64,000 nucleotides of DNA from Bursaphelenchus xylophilus (Eukaryota; Nematoda; Chromadorea; Rhabditida; Aphelenchoididae): positions 8,985,501-9,049,500 of the forward strand of contig CAJFCV020000005.1 of assembly GCA_904066235.2 (NCBI GenBank). Reading direction: 5' to 3'. Shown here piece by piece: positions 10,206-20,400 of the stretch. The notes under the pieces are model-generated. The model was given only the letters and a program-made list of their open reading frames with translations, was not told where the DNA came from and did no database searches. The translations under genes and the position numbers were made by a program. Every line of letters starts with the position of its first letter. Position 1 is the first letter of the stretch.

Positions 10206-10253
10206 CATGAAAGAAATTCGATGGATTATCTTTTAATTTAAAGATAATAAAAG

Positions 10254-10446
10254 GACGAAGGAATCGCCCAACTGATCAATTCCTTGAAACAAAAAAAAGA
10301 ATCAATTGGAACAAGTCGAAGGAATGGACCGAGAAGTCTTCCAGGATGAGCAGAACCGCAATGGGTTGGACGAAGGAATCGCCCAACTGATCAATTCCTT
10401 GAAACAAAAAAAAAGAATCCTAATGACGGATATATTCTTGTTATTT
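10254..10446 (+). repeat. Inverted copy of the 3' end of the 6591-7820 gene
   Basis: The sequence from gttggaacaagtcgaagg to cggatatattcttgttattt is the reverse complement of about 6610-6780, i.e. the last coding part of the minus-strand gene. A further ~50-bp direct repeat (gacgaaggaatcgcccaact) occurs at about 10254 and 10371. It shows that the right inverted arm of the composite element once extended at least this far. Confidence 0.85.
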
Positions 10447-10689
10447 AAGAGCGAAGGAATAAGAGCGAAAAAAATCTTCTGAAAAAAATGCTTCAGCCTC
10501 TTTCTTTTTTTGTCGAAAGAGTCTCGAGCAGATTCTCACCACTTGGGAAAGCGTCTGCCGTCACACTCTTTCTTCTCTTCTAGAGGAAGCGTCTGCGAGC
10601 AGGCTCTTCCCGACGTTTATAAGCCCCGCCCCCTCGATTTTGAGCCAATCGCTGAGTTGGTGGTTTTCTTGCAGAAAACGGTTGTCTTG

Positions 10690-11395
10690 GGTGAAAATTT
10701 TTGCCTTTTCATTATTCCGGTGATTTGGGCATGTTTTTATTTGTTTTAGAACTGTGATACGCCTAGCCTTACTATGGCTGTCATTTGAAGATTCAATTGA
10801 AAATCAGATACATTCCTGGTTAACACAAAGGTTAAGAAAATATTTACAGAACAAGTTTCACAGATATATTTATGTGCAACACAAGTAACATCGAGTTACA
10901 TTTAGATGTAGAGGGCCGCGGCGGATTCTGCCCATGGGCATTCGTTTCCATATTCACGGTCTCCCTTTCTTCCCCGTTGTTACTGAGATTGGCAGAGCAA
11001 TTTTGGGACATTGAGGCTGAATTTGGAAAAATTAGTAACTTTTCGAAAATTTTACATCTAAAATAACATCAAAACTCCTCAAAACAACTCTCTCGGTCCT
11101 ACTTATTATTGGCGCACCTGCAAACACTCACTAAACTGCACATTTTACCTTATTTTAGACAAAGATACCTGAAAATTTCAAAAAATCTCGGTTTTGACGT
11201 AGGCCTGCAAAAAATTTCAAAAATATCAACTAAATCACTATTCATACTTTCTTTCTCCGTCTCCTAGGTATTTCATCACTCACAAAAAACTGCACAAACA
11301 AAAAATAATATTACTTTAGGTCCAATCCGCTGAAAAGCCCAAAAACGCCTCAAAAATCCCTTTCTTCTCCCTCAAAAGTCTATGAAACTGTTACT
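10690..11395. other. No recognisable gene
   Basis: AT-rich interior of the nested element. I see no frame with splice support here. Confidence 0.4.
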
Positions 11396-11399
11396 TACT

Positions 11400-11990
11400 T
11401 TCCATTCAACAAGTGGTGAATATCCCTGTCATTGCTGGATCCAGCTTCATCAACTATCACGAGTACCTTATCCATGGAGACCAAATTCTTCTTGTCGCAT
11501 TTATATCTAAAATGTTAAAAACAAAAAATTCTAACTCACAAAGTCGTCCGAATTCATCGCTGTAGCGATCACGTACTGTTGAAGTCGAACATCAAGTGGG
11601 CTTGAAAGGTGTAAAACAAGTTCAGATATGGAGTTTGCAGTTGGCCAAGTAGGAAAGATTAGGCCTAAAATTACGTAAACAGGCTAGCAAAATGAGGCAA
11701 CTTACATTTCGTCGCGTCGGTCCGCTCTTCTTCGTCAAAATTCGCTATCATTCATCAATGAGCTAGGTTCACCTCCATCTATTGTTGTCGGCCACTTTTC
11801 TTCGGTCAAAACGACTGAAAATTGTTCGGGCGCAAGCTGCGGAACCTTTTTTTCGCTTGGGCTAGAGAAATGAAGTTTTACCAACAACTTTGATGCCAAA
11901 AAAGGACGACGAAGATTGATATGCGATTGCTGAAGGCCTGGAAACACCGCCCATAAGAGGTTGAACTGGATCTACTGCAAATCATGGACT
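11400..11990 (-). pseudogene. Helicase-like exons (minus strand), broken
   Basis: Reading the minus strand from about 11990: a frame including GVFPGLQQSHINLRRPFLAS and PQLAPEQFSVVLTEEKWPTT runs to an early stop at 11735. One surplus base in the AAAA run at 11737-11740 accounts for it; removing one base continues SEFDEEERTDATK to a GTAAGT donor. The next exon reads FPTWPTANSISELVLHLSS and ends VIATAMNSDDF before GTGAGT. A third (about 11510-11400) reads MDKVLVIVDEAGSSNDRD, where hydrophobic residues followed by DEAG look like a Walker B or helicase motif II. The phase of the last junction does not work by eye. Family assignment is tentative. Confidence 0.38.
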
Positions 11991-12380
11991 TATATTCGGC
12001 CTCCAATGTCTGGACTCGGAAAAGGTACGTAGAATGTTAAATTGTTGATAGTATTGGTAAGTTTAAGCCGAAATATCTCCGCGTCATGTGCAGCGAGATG
12101 TTTCAATAGTTCAGGTGGAGGACAAGCATAATAATGATGCGGCTTACGAAGTAAATGAAGTCCCTCTTCATCGGCTTGAAAGATGGTAAGTTCTTTTCTT
12201 CTGTTTTGCGTTGTTGATTTCGGAAATATTCAACCACCACACCGTCTTCATCAATCCGATTACAGATGTGGTCTACTAATGAGAAACACGTGATCTTCTG
12301 GACCCCTCCTATGCGCAAGACTGTTTGGTCCCGGCGACTAACCGAATGCATTCGCAGCCAGCCGTTCAACAACCCCATAG
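11966..12380 (+). pseudogene. Coding-like exons (plus strand) in the nested element
   Basis: Three exon-like pieces: one ending CLDSEK before GTACGT at about 12025; one after a TTCAG acceptor at about 12115 reading VEDKHNNDAAYEVNEVPLHR and ending before GTAAGT at about 12185; and one after GATTACAG (from 12266) reading MWSTNEKHVIFWTPPMRKTV, with a GTACGC donor at about 12380. The first junction keeps frame; the second would create a stop in my reading. I do not recognise a family. Confidence 0.3.
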
Positions 12381-12938
12381 GTACGCGAAAAAGTGCACAA
12401 CTTTCCGGCTATTATTCCTATTACAATTCAGCCACCATGGTTTATTATCTCTGTTACCTGAATTACATTTTTGTGACCTTCTTTATATCAGATTTATATA
12501 TTATATCTGATTTCTCCGATATCTGTTTCTTAGACGCCTTTATTTATTGTTATTAAAGATTAGTTATTCATTTATTTTATAGAAAATGAACGAAGAGTGT
12601 TAGACTGTACTGTCCAAACTTTGTTGTCAAAGAAAAAATGTAAAAAACATCGTATATTTGAAAAGAACAGTGCTTTATTTACTAAATGGCAACATTTCAA
12701 TTCGCCATTTTTCCCCAAAATCCTGCAGAAGTGGGCGGAGCCAATAGGCGGAAAGAGTCTCGACCCACACTCTTCCCCCACCTTGATGGCGGGAGCGTCT
12801 GCTCGAGACTCTTTCCGCCTCTCAGATTCTTTCCCAAATGGGAAGAGTTCGTAAACACACTCTTCCGAACGAAAAGGAAAGAGGCTGAAGCATTTTTTTC
12901 AGAAGATTTTTTCCACTCTTATTCCTTCACTCTTATTT

Positions 12939-13430
12939 GTTATAAAATGTTTCATGAACTTTTAGGATTTTGTATGATCAAGCGGGCAGGAACTAGGCGG
13001 AAATCATGGTTTTGGCCTAGTTCGATTTAATGAATTTCGATTTAATCAACTAGGCCAAAACCATGATTTCCGCCTAGTTCTTGACCTTCTTGACCGCTTG
13101 CATCAACTAGGCCAAAATCTCGGTTTGGCCTACATCGATTTCTTCACCTTTGAAATTTCTGAAATCACAAACTTCATGTGGGCAAAAATAAAATTTTTTT
13201 TTTGCATACATGAAAAAAACCATCTATGCCAAAAACAAAAAAATTTTTTTTGCCCACATGAAAAAAAACCACCTATGCCAAAAAATTTTTTTTTGCCCAC
13301 ATGAAAAAAAACCACCTATGCCAAAAAAAATAATTTTTTTTGCCTAGATTAAAAAAAAAAAAAAATTTCATGTAGGCTAAAAATGAAGTAAGTTTGAAAC
13401 TTTTTGGAATAATATAAAGCACCACTCTTA
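12939..13430. repeat. Right inverted arm of the composite element
   Basis: Reverse complement of 5916-6622 without the 221-bp MITE. At about 13419-13430 it reads gcaccactctta, the intact, unoccupied form of the site used by that MITE in the left arm. Confidence 0.88.
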
Positions 13431-13529
13431 AAGTCCGAGGTTCGCCAAGCCTAGGCGCAAATAAGGAATGTTCCCGCTGTGGGACCCAAAACGGCGGGCC
13501 TCTCGCCGTTTAAAACAAAAAGTTTGTTT

Positions 13530-14412
13530 TTTTTGATGCTAGAAATCCGGATATTCGTACAGAGAAGGTGAAAGATGAATGGAGATCACTGAAAAAGGTA
13601 TGTTTTTTGTCTTTTCTTATTCAGAGCGGCTCGGCACAAAATTTTACGAATGCTGGACCTATATTTTTTGTGTTTTGAACGATTGTAGGTGTTTTTTTAC
13701 ATAAGGAAGCATGAAAATAGGTGTGGTCTCTCAAAGAACCGTCCAGGAGTGCTGATGGTTGAGTTTTTGTCTAGTTGCAAGCAAAACCATCACTAAAGTA
13801 CCTAGTGTAACATAACGTTTTTCAGGAATCCTAATCTAGATGCAATAAGGCCGCAAAACCTTGGCTTCGAAGGCTCTCTGAAGCCAGAACGAAATTGGAC
13901 GCGATAATTGAGGTAGAAATCAACAAGAAACGTAAGTTTTTTATGTTTAGATGTGTTTTGATTTTTTGAGTGGAATGCAGTAACATTTCAGAGTGTAATT
14001 TCCTGAATTTTCGAACGAAAAGTCGCGTTTTTATGAGAAACAAACGTTGGGATTGGTATTTGAACGTTTTTACCATTTACGCCAATGGTTTACTCCTTTG
14101 ATCTTCCAAAATGTCTAATATTGCGCGAAACCTGTAGATAACTCAATTTAGACATTAATTCTCGCTTGTTTTGAATATCTTATACCATCTTGATCGCCTT
14201 ATTTCGAGGAAAAGTCTATAGTCGTTGGATTAGCTAAGCGCAAAACAGGCATCCTGATAGTTGTACATTCCAGGTATTGATAAGCAAATGCGAGTAAATC
14301 GACGTTTAATGGTGGTCTTCGCGGATCTGGCTCCAAAGATGTTGTTCAAACAACAGGAAGCGATGCAACTGCAACCTCAGCAAGCTGTCCCTGTTTCTAC
14401 CCCTCCAGCAGG
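13530..14412 (+). pseudogene. MADF-like gene exons interrupted by a palindrome
   Basis: The first piece reads NPDIRTEKVKDEWRSLKK before a GTATGT donor; this resembles the end of a MADF DNA-binding domain, where a conserved Trp in a 'rWk-sLr' helix is typical. A second piece (about 13840-13932) reads KPWLRRLSEARTKLDAIIEV and joins in phase, across GTAAGT...TTCCAG, to RIDKQMRVNRRLMVVFADLA (from about 14275) and a Gln-rich tail. The frame then runs into the inner palindrome, and what may be its end (MRPAAVDNANSTTKARCHCG, stop at 15438) lies beyond it. MADF-like proteins occur in several transposons and as host regulators. Confidence 0.4.
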
Positions 14413-14418
14413 GCACCA

Positions 14419-15372
14419 CGACATTTCCGGAATTTGGACACTTCCGGAATGGCGGAATAGTGACACTTCCGGAATGGCGGAACAGTGACACTTCCGGAAC
14501 CGGGGAAAAATCAAAGAAGAGGCTTAGACCTGCCATCTGAACCATCTGACTGGATTTATTGTTATTAATCTCAAAAATTTTGTTATTTTTTTTTCTGATT
14601 GTTACTTTTTTCCTTTTTTCTTAAGTAGTAGTGTTAAAAAGTAATTTTTTGGAATTTTTCCAAAAATACTCGATTTAGGGGTTTTCGAGGGTGCTGATTT
14701 CGAAAATCATGTTAGCTTTCCTCTTCATAGTGCTATCTGGTACTATACAGTACAAGGTGAAAATATGGCTCTTGGCGTTAATGGTGTTGTTTTGATGCTT
14801 AGTACTCCTCAAAAACACGTTTTAAATAACTGGTACTGTTTAGTACTGTCTGGTACTATGTAGTACAAGGTGAAAATAGGAGTACTAAGGAACAGAACAA
14901 CACCACTAATGCCTAAAGGCCAAATTTTTACCTTGTACTACACAGTACCAGACAGTACTAAACAGTACCAATTATTTAAAACGTGTTTTTGAGGAGTACC
15001 AAGCATCAAAACAACACCATTAACGCCAAAAGCCATATTTTCACTTCGTATTGTATAGTACCATATAGTACTATGAAGAGGAAAGCTAACATGATTTTCG
15101 AAATCAGCACCCTCGAAAACCCCTAAATCCAGTATTTTTGGACAAATTCCAAAAAATTACTTTTTAACACTACTACTTAAGAAAAAAGTAAAAATCAGAA
15201 AAAAAATAACAAAATTTTTGAGATTAATAACAATAAATCCAGTCAGATGGTTCAGATGGCAGGTCTAAGCCTCTTCTTTGATTTTTCCCCGGTTCCGGAA
15301 GTGTCACTGTTCCGCCATTCCGGAAGTGTCACTATTCCGCCATTCCGGAAGTGTCCAAATTCCGGAAATGTC
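14419..15372. mobile_element. 954-bp nearly perfect palindrome
   Basis: The two halves are reverse complements along almost their whole length. The outer part has repeated ttccggaatggcgga units (acatttccggaatttggaca at the left end); the inner part has repeated gtactat/tagtac motifs. The centre is at about 14895-14902. It splits a coding-like frame, so it probably inserted into the MADF-like gene. No target duplication is clear. Confidence 0.85.
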
Positions 15373-16331
15373 CTGATGCGTCCAGCAGCCGTGGATAATG
15401 CAAATTCGACGACCAAAGCAAGATGCCATTGTGGATGAAGCTTCGGGTGACGGAAATGAATTATAATTCCTGACACATATTGTTTGTTAATTTTTGCGTA
15501 TCTATTGTTCTGTTTTCTTAGTTATGTTTTTTTGAAGTATTAAATAGGTCTTGAAATAACCAACAAAACTTGTACGTGCATAAAAGAACTTTGTATATGT
15601 AATATTCGTATCAGGGCAAGATATTCGCTTTAGACCGGCGCTTTTCGTGACTTTCGGTTTTAAACCCTATATTACACTTGCCAGCGCCCAGAAACGCATA
15701 GAAATCTGAAGCCGAAACCCAAAAAGCAAATCAACAAAATAATCTCCCTTCCTCCACGTAAATGATGTGTGTACGAATCGGTCCAGAGCAGGAGGATGAG
15801 TGAAGCTGAAATCACAGATTTTAATGTCTAAATTGAGTTATCTACAGGTTTTGCGCAATATTAGACATTTTGGAAGATCAAAGGAGTAAACCATTGGCGT
15901 AAATGGTAAAAACGTTCAAATACCAATCCCAACGTTTGTTTCTCATAAAAACGCGACTTTTCGTTCGAAAATTCAGGAAATTACACTCTGAAATGTTACT
16001 GCATTCCACTCAAAAAAATCGAAACACATAAACATAAAAAAGTTACCCTTCTTGTTGATTTCTACTTCAATTATCTGTTCCACGTTCAAGAAACAAGAAA
16101 AAAATTATTTTCTAGGGGAAAATTTGACTCAAAGCAAGACTTGACCATCCGTGTTGGGCCCCACAGCGGGAACATTCCTTATTTGCGCCTAGGCTTGGCG
16201 AACCTTCTTTTTTTTTGGCGCACCCTGTAGATTCGTTCATTTTTTTTTATCATTTTGCAACCGGGAAGTATCAAAAATGTGGCAAAATACCTCCCTCTAC
16301 AACTAAAAAAACTCCGTTTGAATGGCGCGCC

Positions 16332-16560
16332 ACGTCAAAGAAAAAGTGAAAAAACAAGGAACCTCGGATCATTGATTTTTGACGATATGTCGCTGAATTA
16401 TCGAGTCACAAAAGAAAACTTTCCCAGAGAATTTCGAGAAAAATGTTTTTTCGAAGAGGAAAATAATTTTTCAAGCTCGATAATTCCGTGGCACTTCGCA
16501 AAAAATCAATGATCCGAGATTCCTTGTTTTTTCAATTTTCTGAAAGAATTGTTTTGACGT
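16332..16560. mobile_element. 229-bp MITE (ACGTCAAAG family), copy 2
   Basis: Same family as 5928-6148: starts ACGTCAAAG, ends TTTTGACGT, and has long internal inverted parts. Flanked by a 7-bp duplication GCGCGCC (16325-16331, 16561-16567). Duplication copy 1 has the uninterrupted site gaatggcgcgccctctttcc at about 1786-1805. It is nested inside a truncated copy of the TA-flanked MITE. Confidence 0.92.
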
Positions 16561-17329
16561 GCGCGCCCTCTTTCCTCACAAAAAGAGCAGGCACGTTTTT
16601 GAAATGGGAGTTTTTTCACTTGGATAGGGAGGTATTTGCTGCATTTTTGATACTTTCCGGATGCAAAATGGTACGTTTTTGCCAATGGATCAGATCCGCC
16701 ACTGTAATGATGTACGTCATATTCAATCAGTTTATGCTAACCAACGGATACGTTAGACAGTTCAGACATGATAGAAGAACAGAACATTGAAGAATCACGT
16801 CTTGTCGTAAAGAAAGAATATATGTATAGAGTTCACACACCAGGTTCGGCACTCTTGTAGGATCCACGTCTGGTGTTGCTTTATTTCACTGTTACATCGC
16901 TCCGGAATACTACATGTATATACTACAAGACAAAGAGGTATTCGCACTTCGTCGCTGCGGCGACACAGAGCGTCTACACGAAGTGAACATGCAGTGGCTA
17001 CGTATAAAAGAGAGATTCTCCCAAGGAACTTTTTTTCTCAAATTATGCTAAGCGCTTCCGAGCAAGGCTACAAAAAGATTTGATGCATGTCATAAAGCCT
17101 TGTTGGTTTAGGTGCATGCATCCTACGAACTCTCAGCTTTGCATTTTTAAAAATCCGCTTTTAATTTGCACAGCTACGTTTCCAAAACGTCTGATTTTGA
17201 ATACAAATAAACATTCAAGTATGGGAAAGGGCAAAACAAATCAACTTCCTCGAATGTGTCTAGCGTTTAGCCGTTAACTCCAGCTATGCAAATAAGAAAC
17301 GATCACCAAGTTACCCGGAAAAAATACAT

Positions 17330-17473
17330 TTGAAACTTCAATTGGCGTTTCCGAGGAATCAGGAATGTTGGAATTGCAGAGATCCATAACGAAATATGGG
17401 GTATATAAAGCCTGGATGTTGATGGAGAGATATCAACTTGTTACTTCAACAGTAACTGCTTAGTCTTCTCACC
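17330..17473 (+). promoter_or_regulatory. Promoter of protease copy 2
   Basis: Nearly identical to the copy 1 promoter: gtatataaa about 70 bp before the ATG, then gagatatcaacttgttactt. Confidence 0.6.
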
Positions 17474-18774
17474 ATGAGATCATTTGTGATCATCGCCTTG
17501 TTGGCTACTGTAGCCTCTGCCGGATTGCTGGATCCGAAAGATCTGGGAAAAGGATTCGCAGATCTATTGGACCAGGGCAAATTTGACGACCTTTGCAAAA
17601 ACGGCAAGGTCAAGGACCTCATCAACGGCTTGACAAATGTCACCGACAACACAAAGAAGTCGCTGCACTCGGCGGTTAACCTCCATCAGAGCTTGGCTGC
17701 TGATGATAAGAAGCATTTGCACAACTTCTTTCAGTTCATCGTTAAGTAAGTTACTGTATACTAAACCAATGGACTTTATTGTAGGTTCGGAAGGGAATAT
17801 GATAATGACACCACCACCTCGCAACGCTTCGGTCACTTTAAAACTTCCTTAAAACGCGTTGAAAGCCGCCAGAAGCACAGCCCAAAAACTAAATTTGGAG
17901 TCACCAAGTTCTCCGACTTGAGCGCACAGGAATTCGTTAACAAACACACTGGAGTCAAGGGAGTCAGCCATGTCCAAAAGCTCCACAGCACTTCCAAACC
18001 GTCTCAAATCCGCGCCAAACGCCAGGATACCCCAGATTCTTATGACTGGAGAGATTATGAAGGAGTCACCTCCATCAAGGACCAGGGCGCCTGTGGCTGT
18101 TGCTACGCTTTTGCTGCTGTCGCTGCCATTGAGAGTCAGCACAAGCTTCAGACCTTCGAAGAGTTGGATCTGAGTGAAGAGCAGATGGTCGCGTGTACCT
18201 ACCAAAACCAGAAGTATGATGATAACAATGGCTGTGACGGAGGTTCCTCCCCGGGAGTGCTGCGATATGCGATTGACCATGGAATCACCAGTGAGGCCAA
18301 CTGGGGCTACACTTTGGGCGAGACTGGAGACAATTCTGCCATTCCAAAGTGCAAAAGCAAGACCTCTGCAGTCCGCTCGGTTACTAGCCAAACACAACTC
18401 CCATCCGATGATGAGGATAACATGGCCAGTGTTGTAGCTAGTTCCGGACCAATTGTTACATGTAAGTACAGTTAAACTATCATCTGTTTCTATATATGAA
18501 AGGCCTGGGATAGCAACAGTGACACTTTTCAGACCTTGATGCCGGACCACTCCAAGACTACCAAGGAGGAATCATTGATGCTCAGGAACCCGAAGGTGGC
18601 TGGGAAATTAATCATGCGATCCTTACAATTGGCTACGGAAATGAGGATGGTACCCCTTATTGGATCATGAAAAATCAATGGGGAGAAGACTGGGGTGAGA
18701 GCGGATTCTTCAGAGCCATCCGCGGCACCAACAACATGCTGGTTGGAGACTGGAACTACCAGGTTCAACTTTAA
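17474..18774 (+). CDS. Papain-family cysteine protease, copy 2
   Basis: 396 residues; exons 17474-17745, 17785-18461 and 18533-18774, introns of 39 and 71 bp. Domain layout and catalytic residues are as in copy 1, including the CGCCY active-site block, KNQWG and the RAKR site before the mature enzyme. By eye it differs from copy 1 at only about five residues (T6I, E29A, A46V, A164S and a Pro-to-Ser in the LPPDD loop), while the second intron has diverged more. The frame is open throughout, so both copies may be active. It sits in the duplicated segment that ends about 1.6 kb before copy 3. Confidence 0.93.
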
Positions 18775-18921
18775 AAATTTTTATCTTTATTATTTTAAAT
18801 TATACACTTTGATAGATAAAGCGCTAAATTCCTATTGACTTTCGTCTAACTGTAAGTGGCATATGTGTGGTTGTTGATGAGGCCCATGGCCTAAAAGGAT
18901 CCCAGAAAATGCCAGTTGACT

Positions 18922-18929
18922 CCTAAAAT
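18922..18929. other. Unoccupied insertion site of the 1437-bp element
   Basis: Reads CTAAAATG in otherwise aligned sequence, where copy 1 has CTAGAATG, the element, and CTAGAATG again. It confirms the element ends and shows the insertion happened after duplication, or in one copy only. Confidence 0.85.
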
Positions 18930-19240
18930 GTAGTTTCCCTTGCAATCACGTTGACTCAAGGTTATTTGCATAACTGGCGGTCACGGTTATCACGAAACAA
19001 TGAGGAGGCGTTCCTGAATTTGTTTATTTTTCCCTTTTGACACCGGATCTTTGTTTATGTTGATTTCGCGGTATCAGACGTTTTTGTTGACGTATAAACC
19101 CGAAATTCTTTTTAAAAATTCAAATCCGAGTAGTTGGTGGTCTTTACAGTAATACCATAAAAATTTTTTTATAGATTTATTAACAGATATAAACGAGAAA
19201 GAAGGTTTAAATTTTGTTTCCACAAAAATCAGCAATACAA

Positions 19241-19800
19241 AAGTAAATGATGGGGCGACTGCAAGCTCCAAAAATTTTTTGCTCACACCATCCACTCATA
19301 TGTATTCAGGCAACGGCATAGGTACTGAAATGGAGCTCAACTTGAAGGGGAGTCGGGGGACGTTTAGATCACCGATCGTTGAGAACAAGTACACACACAA
19401 ACACAAGTTTCTTTTATTCACGTCAACGGGAACAACCGAAGAAGATAATGAGCTAATTGGTGATAAAGTGTTCCTTTTATACATATAACTCCATTTATGC
19501 TAATTTCCATGGGAATTTTGGAGACCTTTGAGGCTCCACAACAGGCACACCATTTTTTGTTGGCAATAAACCGACCGCTGCAATAACTTTGGTACCGAAA
19601 AAAACGAACTCTTCTTGTGAGAAGTCTCCCTAATTAACACGAAAAACGGCTACGCACGGCAACCGGATTGTTTCTTGTAGACATGGCTCCCGACCTGAAA
19701 ATTCTCACCCGGGCAAATAGCATGTTTTCTTGGCAATCCACCGACAGCTGCAATAACTTTGGTACCGAAAAAAAGCGCTGCAAACAATTATTTTCCGAAC
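19241..19800. other. No gene; short direct repeat
   Basis: No supported exon. The string gctgcaataactttggtacc with neighbouring bases (ttggcaat..accgac) occurs at about 19555-19600 and 19730-19775. A 60-codon frame near 19280-19480 has no splice or homology support. Confidence 0.5.
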
Positions 19801-19801
19801 T

Positions 19802-20254
19802 GACAGGGGAAGTACCCCAAGTGCGACGCTCAGATTTTGATGAAACTTGGCACAAATTTAGAACAATTTTTTCTAAGATATATCCGAGAATCCTAGCTCG
19901 CGCTTCGCAGAAACCACCGAGATTTTTAGGTCGAAATTCGACGAAAATTTAAGACTTTTTGTCGAATTTCGGCATGAAAAGTTTCATGCCGATTTCTACC
20001 GTAAAGGGTGATGTTCCCACAAAAAATGAATTTTTTCCGCATGAAACTAGCAAAGTTATGGCCAAAAAGTGTTTTTCTCTCTGACCGCTCTCCGCATTTA
20101 GCGTGCTCTCTCGGCGGCAAAGATCGTTGAAAATCTCGGCTTCGCGTTCAAAGCGCGAGCTAAAACTTTCAGAAATTGATATTTAGTCTATGCCCGAAGT
20201 GTGTGCAAAATTTGAAGAAAATCTGAGCGTCGCACTTGGGGTACTTCCCTTGTG
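19802..20254. mobile_element. Foldback element, caggggaagtac family, copy 1
   Basis: Ends acaggggaagtaccccaagt and the complementary acttggggtacttcccttgt. Inner parts also match in reverse (cgacgctcagatttt). A second full copy is at 33250-33636 and a diverged one at about 59090-59370. The terminal bases resemble those of the foldback at 8881. Confidence 0.8.
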
Positions 20255-20264
20255 AGCTCGCAGT

Positions 20265-20400
20265 CGGCTAGGAAAAATATTTTTCTCTGAATTATTTTAT
20301 TTCTTTTGTCAAGCTTGACACTTTGTTTGGACGAAACTTAAAAGTGGGCGGGAAACATTCTTTTCTATTTCAGGTTGCCGCTTACCGTGCTACGTAAACC
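20265..20400. repeat. Interspersed repeat, inverted partner at 22975-23105
   Basis: The run from ggaaaaatatttttctctg through cgaaacttaaaagtgggcgg to ggttgccg matches 22975-23105 in reverse complement with moderate divergence. The partner lies in an intron of the DUF229 gene. Confidence 0.7.

Larger units (their letters stand above)
10447..12934. mobile_element. 2.5 kb element nested in the composite element
   Basis: The ends AAGAGCGAAGGAATAAGAG (left) and a complementary AAGAGTGAAGGAATAAGAG (right) extend into imperfect inverted arms of about 230 bp containing gcttcagcctctttc. It splits sequence that is continuous in the other arm (ttgttatttgttataa, reverse complement at about 6610-6630), leaving ATTT on both sides (10443-10446 and 12935-12938), a possible 4-bp target duplication. 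It carries the coding-like exons at 11400-12380. Confidence 0.78.
5916..13430. mobile_element. 7.5 kb composite element with ~500-bp inverted ends
   Basis: The left end (5916 to about 6622, interrupted by the MITE at 5928) and the right end (about 12939-13430) are reverse complements, starting TAAGAGTGGTGC and including A/T-rich runs around a ggcataggtggttttt motif. Between them are a three-exon minus-strand gene (6591-7820), a divergent plus-strand gene (from 8081), an inverted copy of the first gene's tail (about 10254-10445) and further insertions. The left junction coincides with the point where the duplicated protease segment stops matching its copy. No clear target duplication is visible, since the right end abuts another element. 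The transposon class is unknown. Confidence 0.7.
13438..16205. mobile_element. 2.8 kb TIR element with MADF-like gene remnant
   Basis: The ends AGGTTCGCCAAGCCTAGGCG (13438) and its reverse complement (ending 16205) extend over about 55 bp of good inverted repeat that includes ggaatgttcccgctgtgggg. A second inverted block pairs 13905-14165 with 15828-16070 (for example ccatttacgccaatggttta). It contains spliced coding-like sequence and, at its centre, a nested palindrome at 14419-15372. Class unknown; no target duplication could be defined. Confidence 0.75.
16206..19240. repeat. Duplicated segment, copy 2 (holds protease copy 2)
   Basis: Nearly identical to copy 1 (1675-4143 plus 5597-5915), but without the 1437-bp element and with a 229-bp MITE at 16332-16560. 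Similarity to copy 1 starts just inside 16206, directly after the end of the 2.8 kb element, and fades by about 19240. Confidence 0.87.

Noticed and set aside
14261..15438. Proteins with repeated Pro-Glu-Trp-Arg units at the palindrome
   Set aside because: They are translations of the ttccggaatggcgga repeat of the palindrome, open on both strands.
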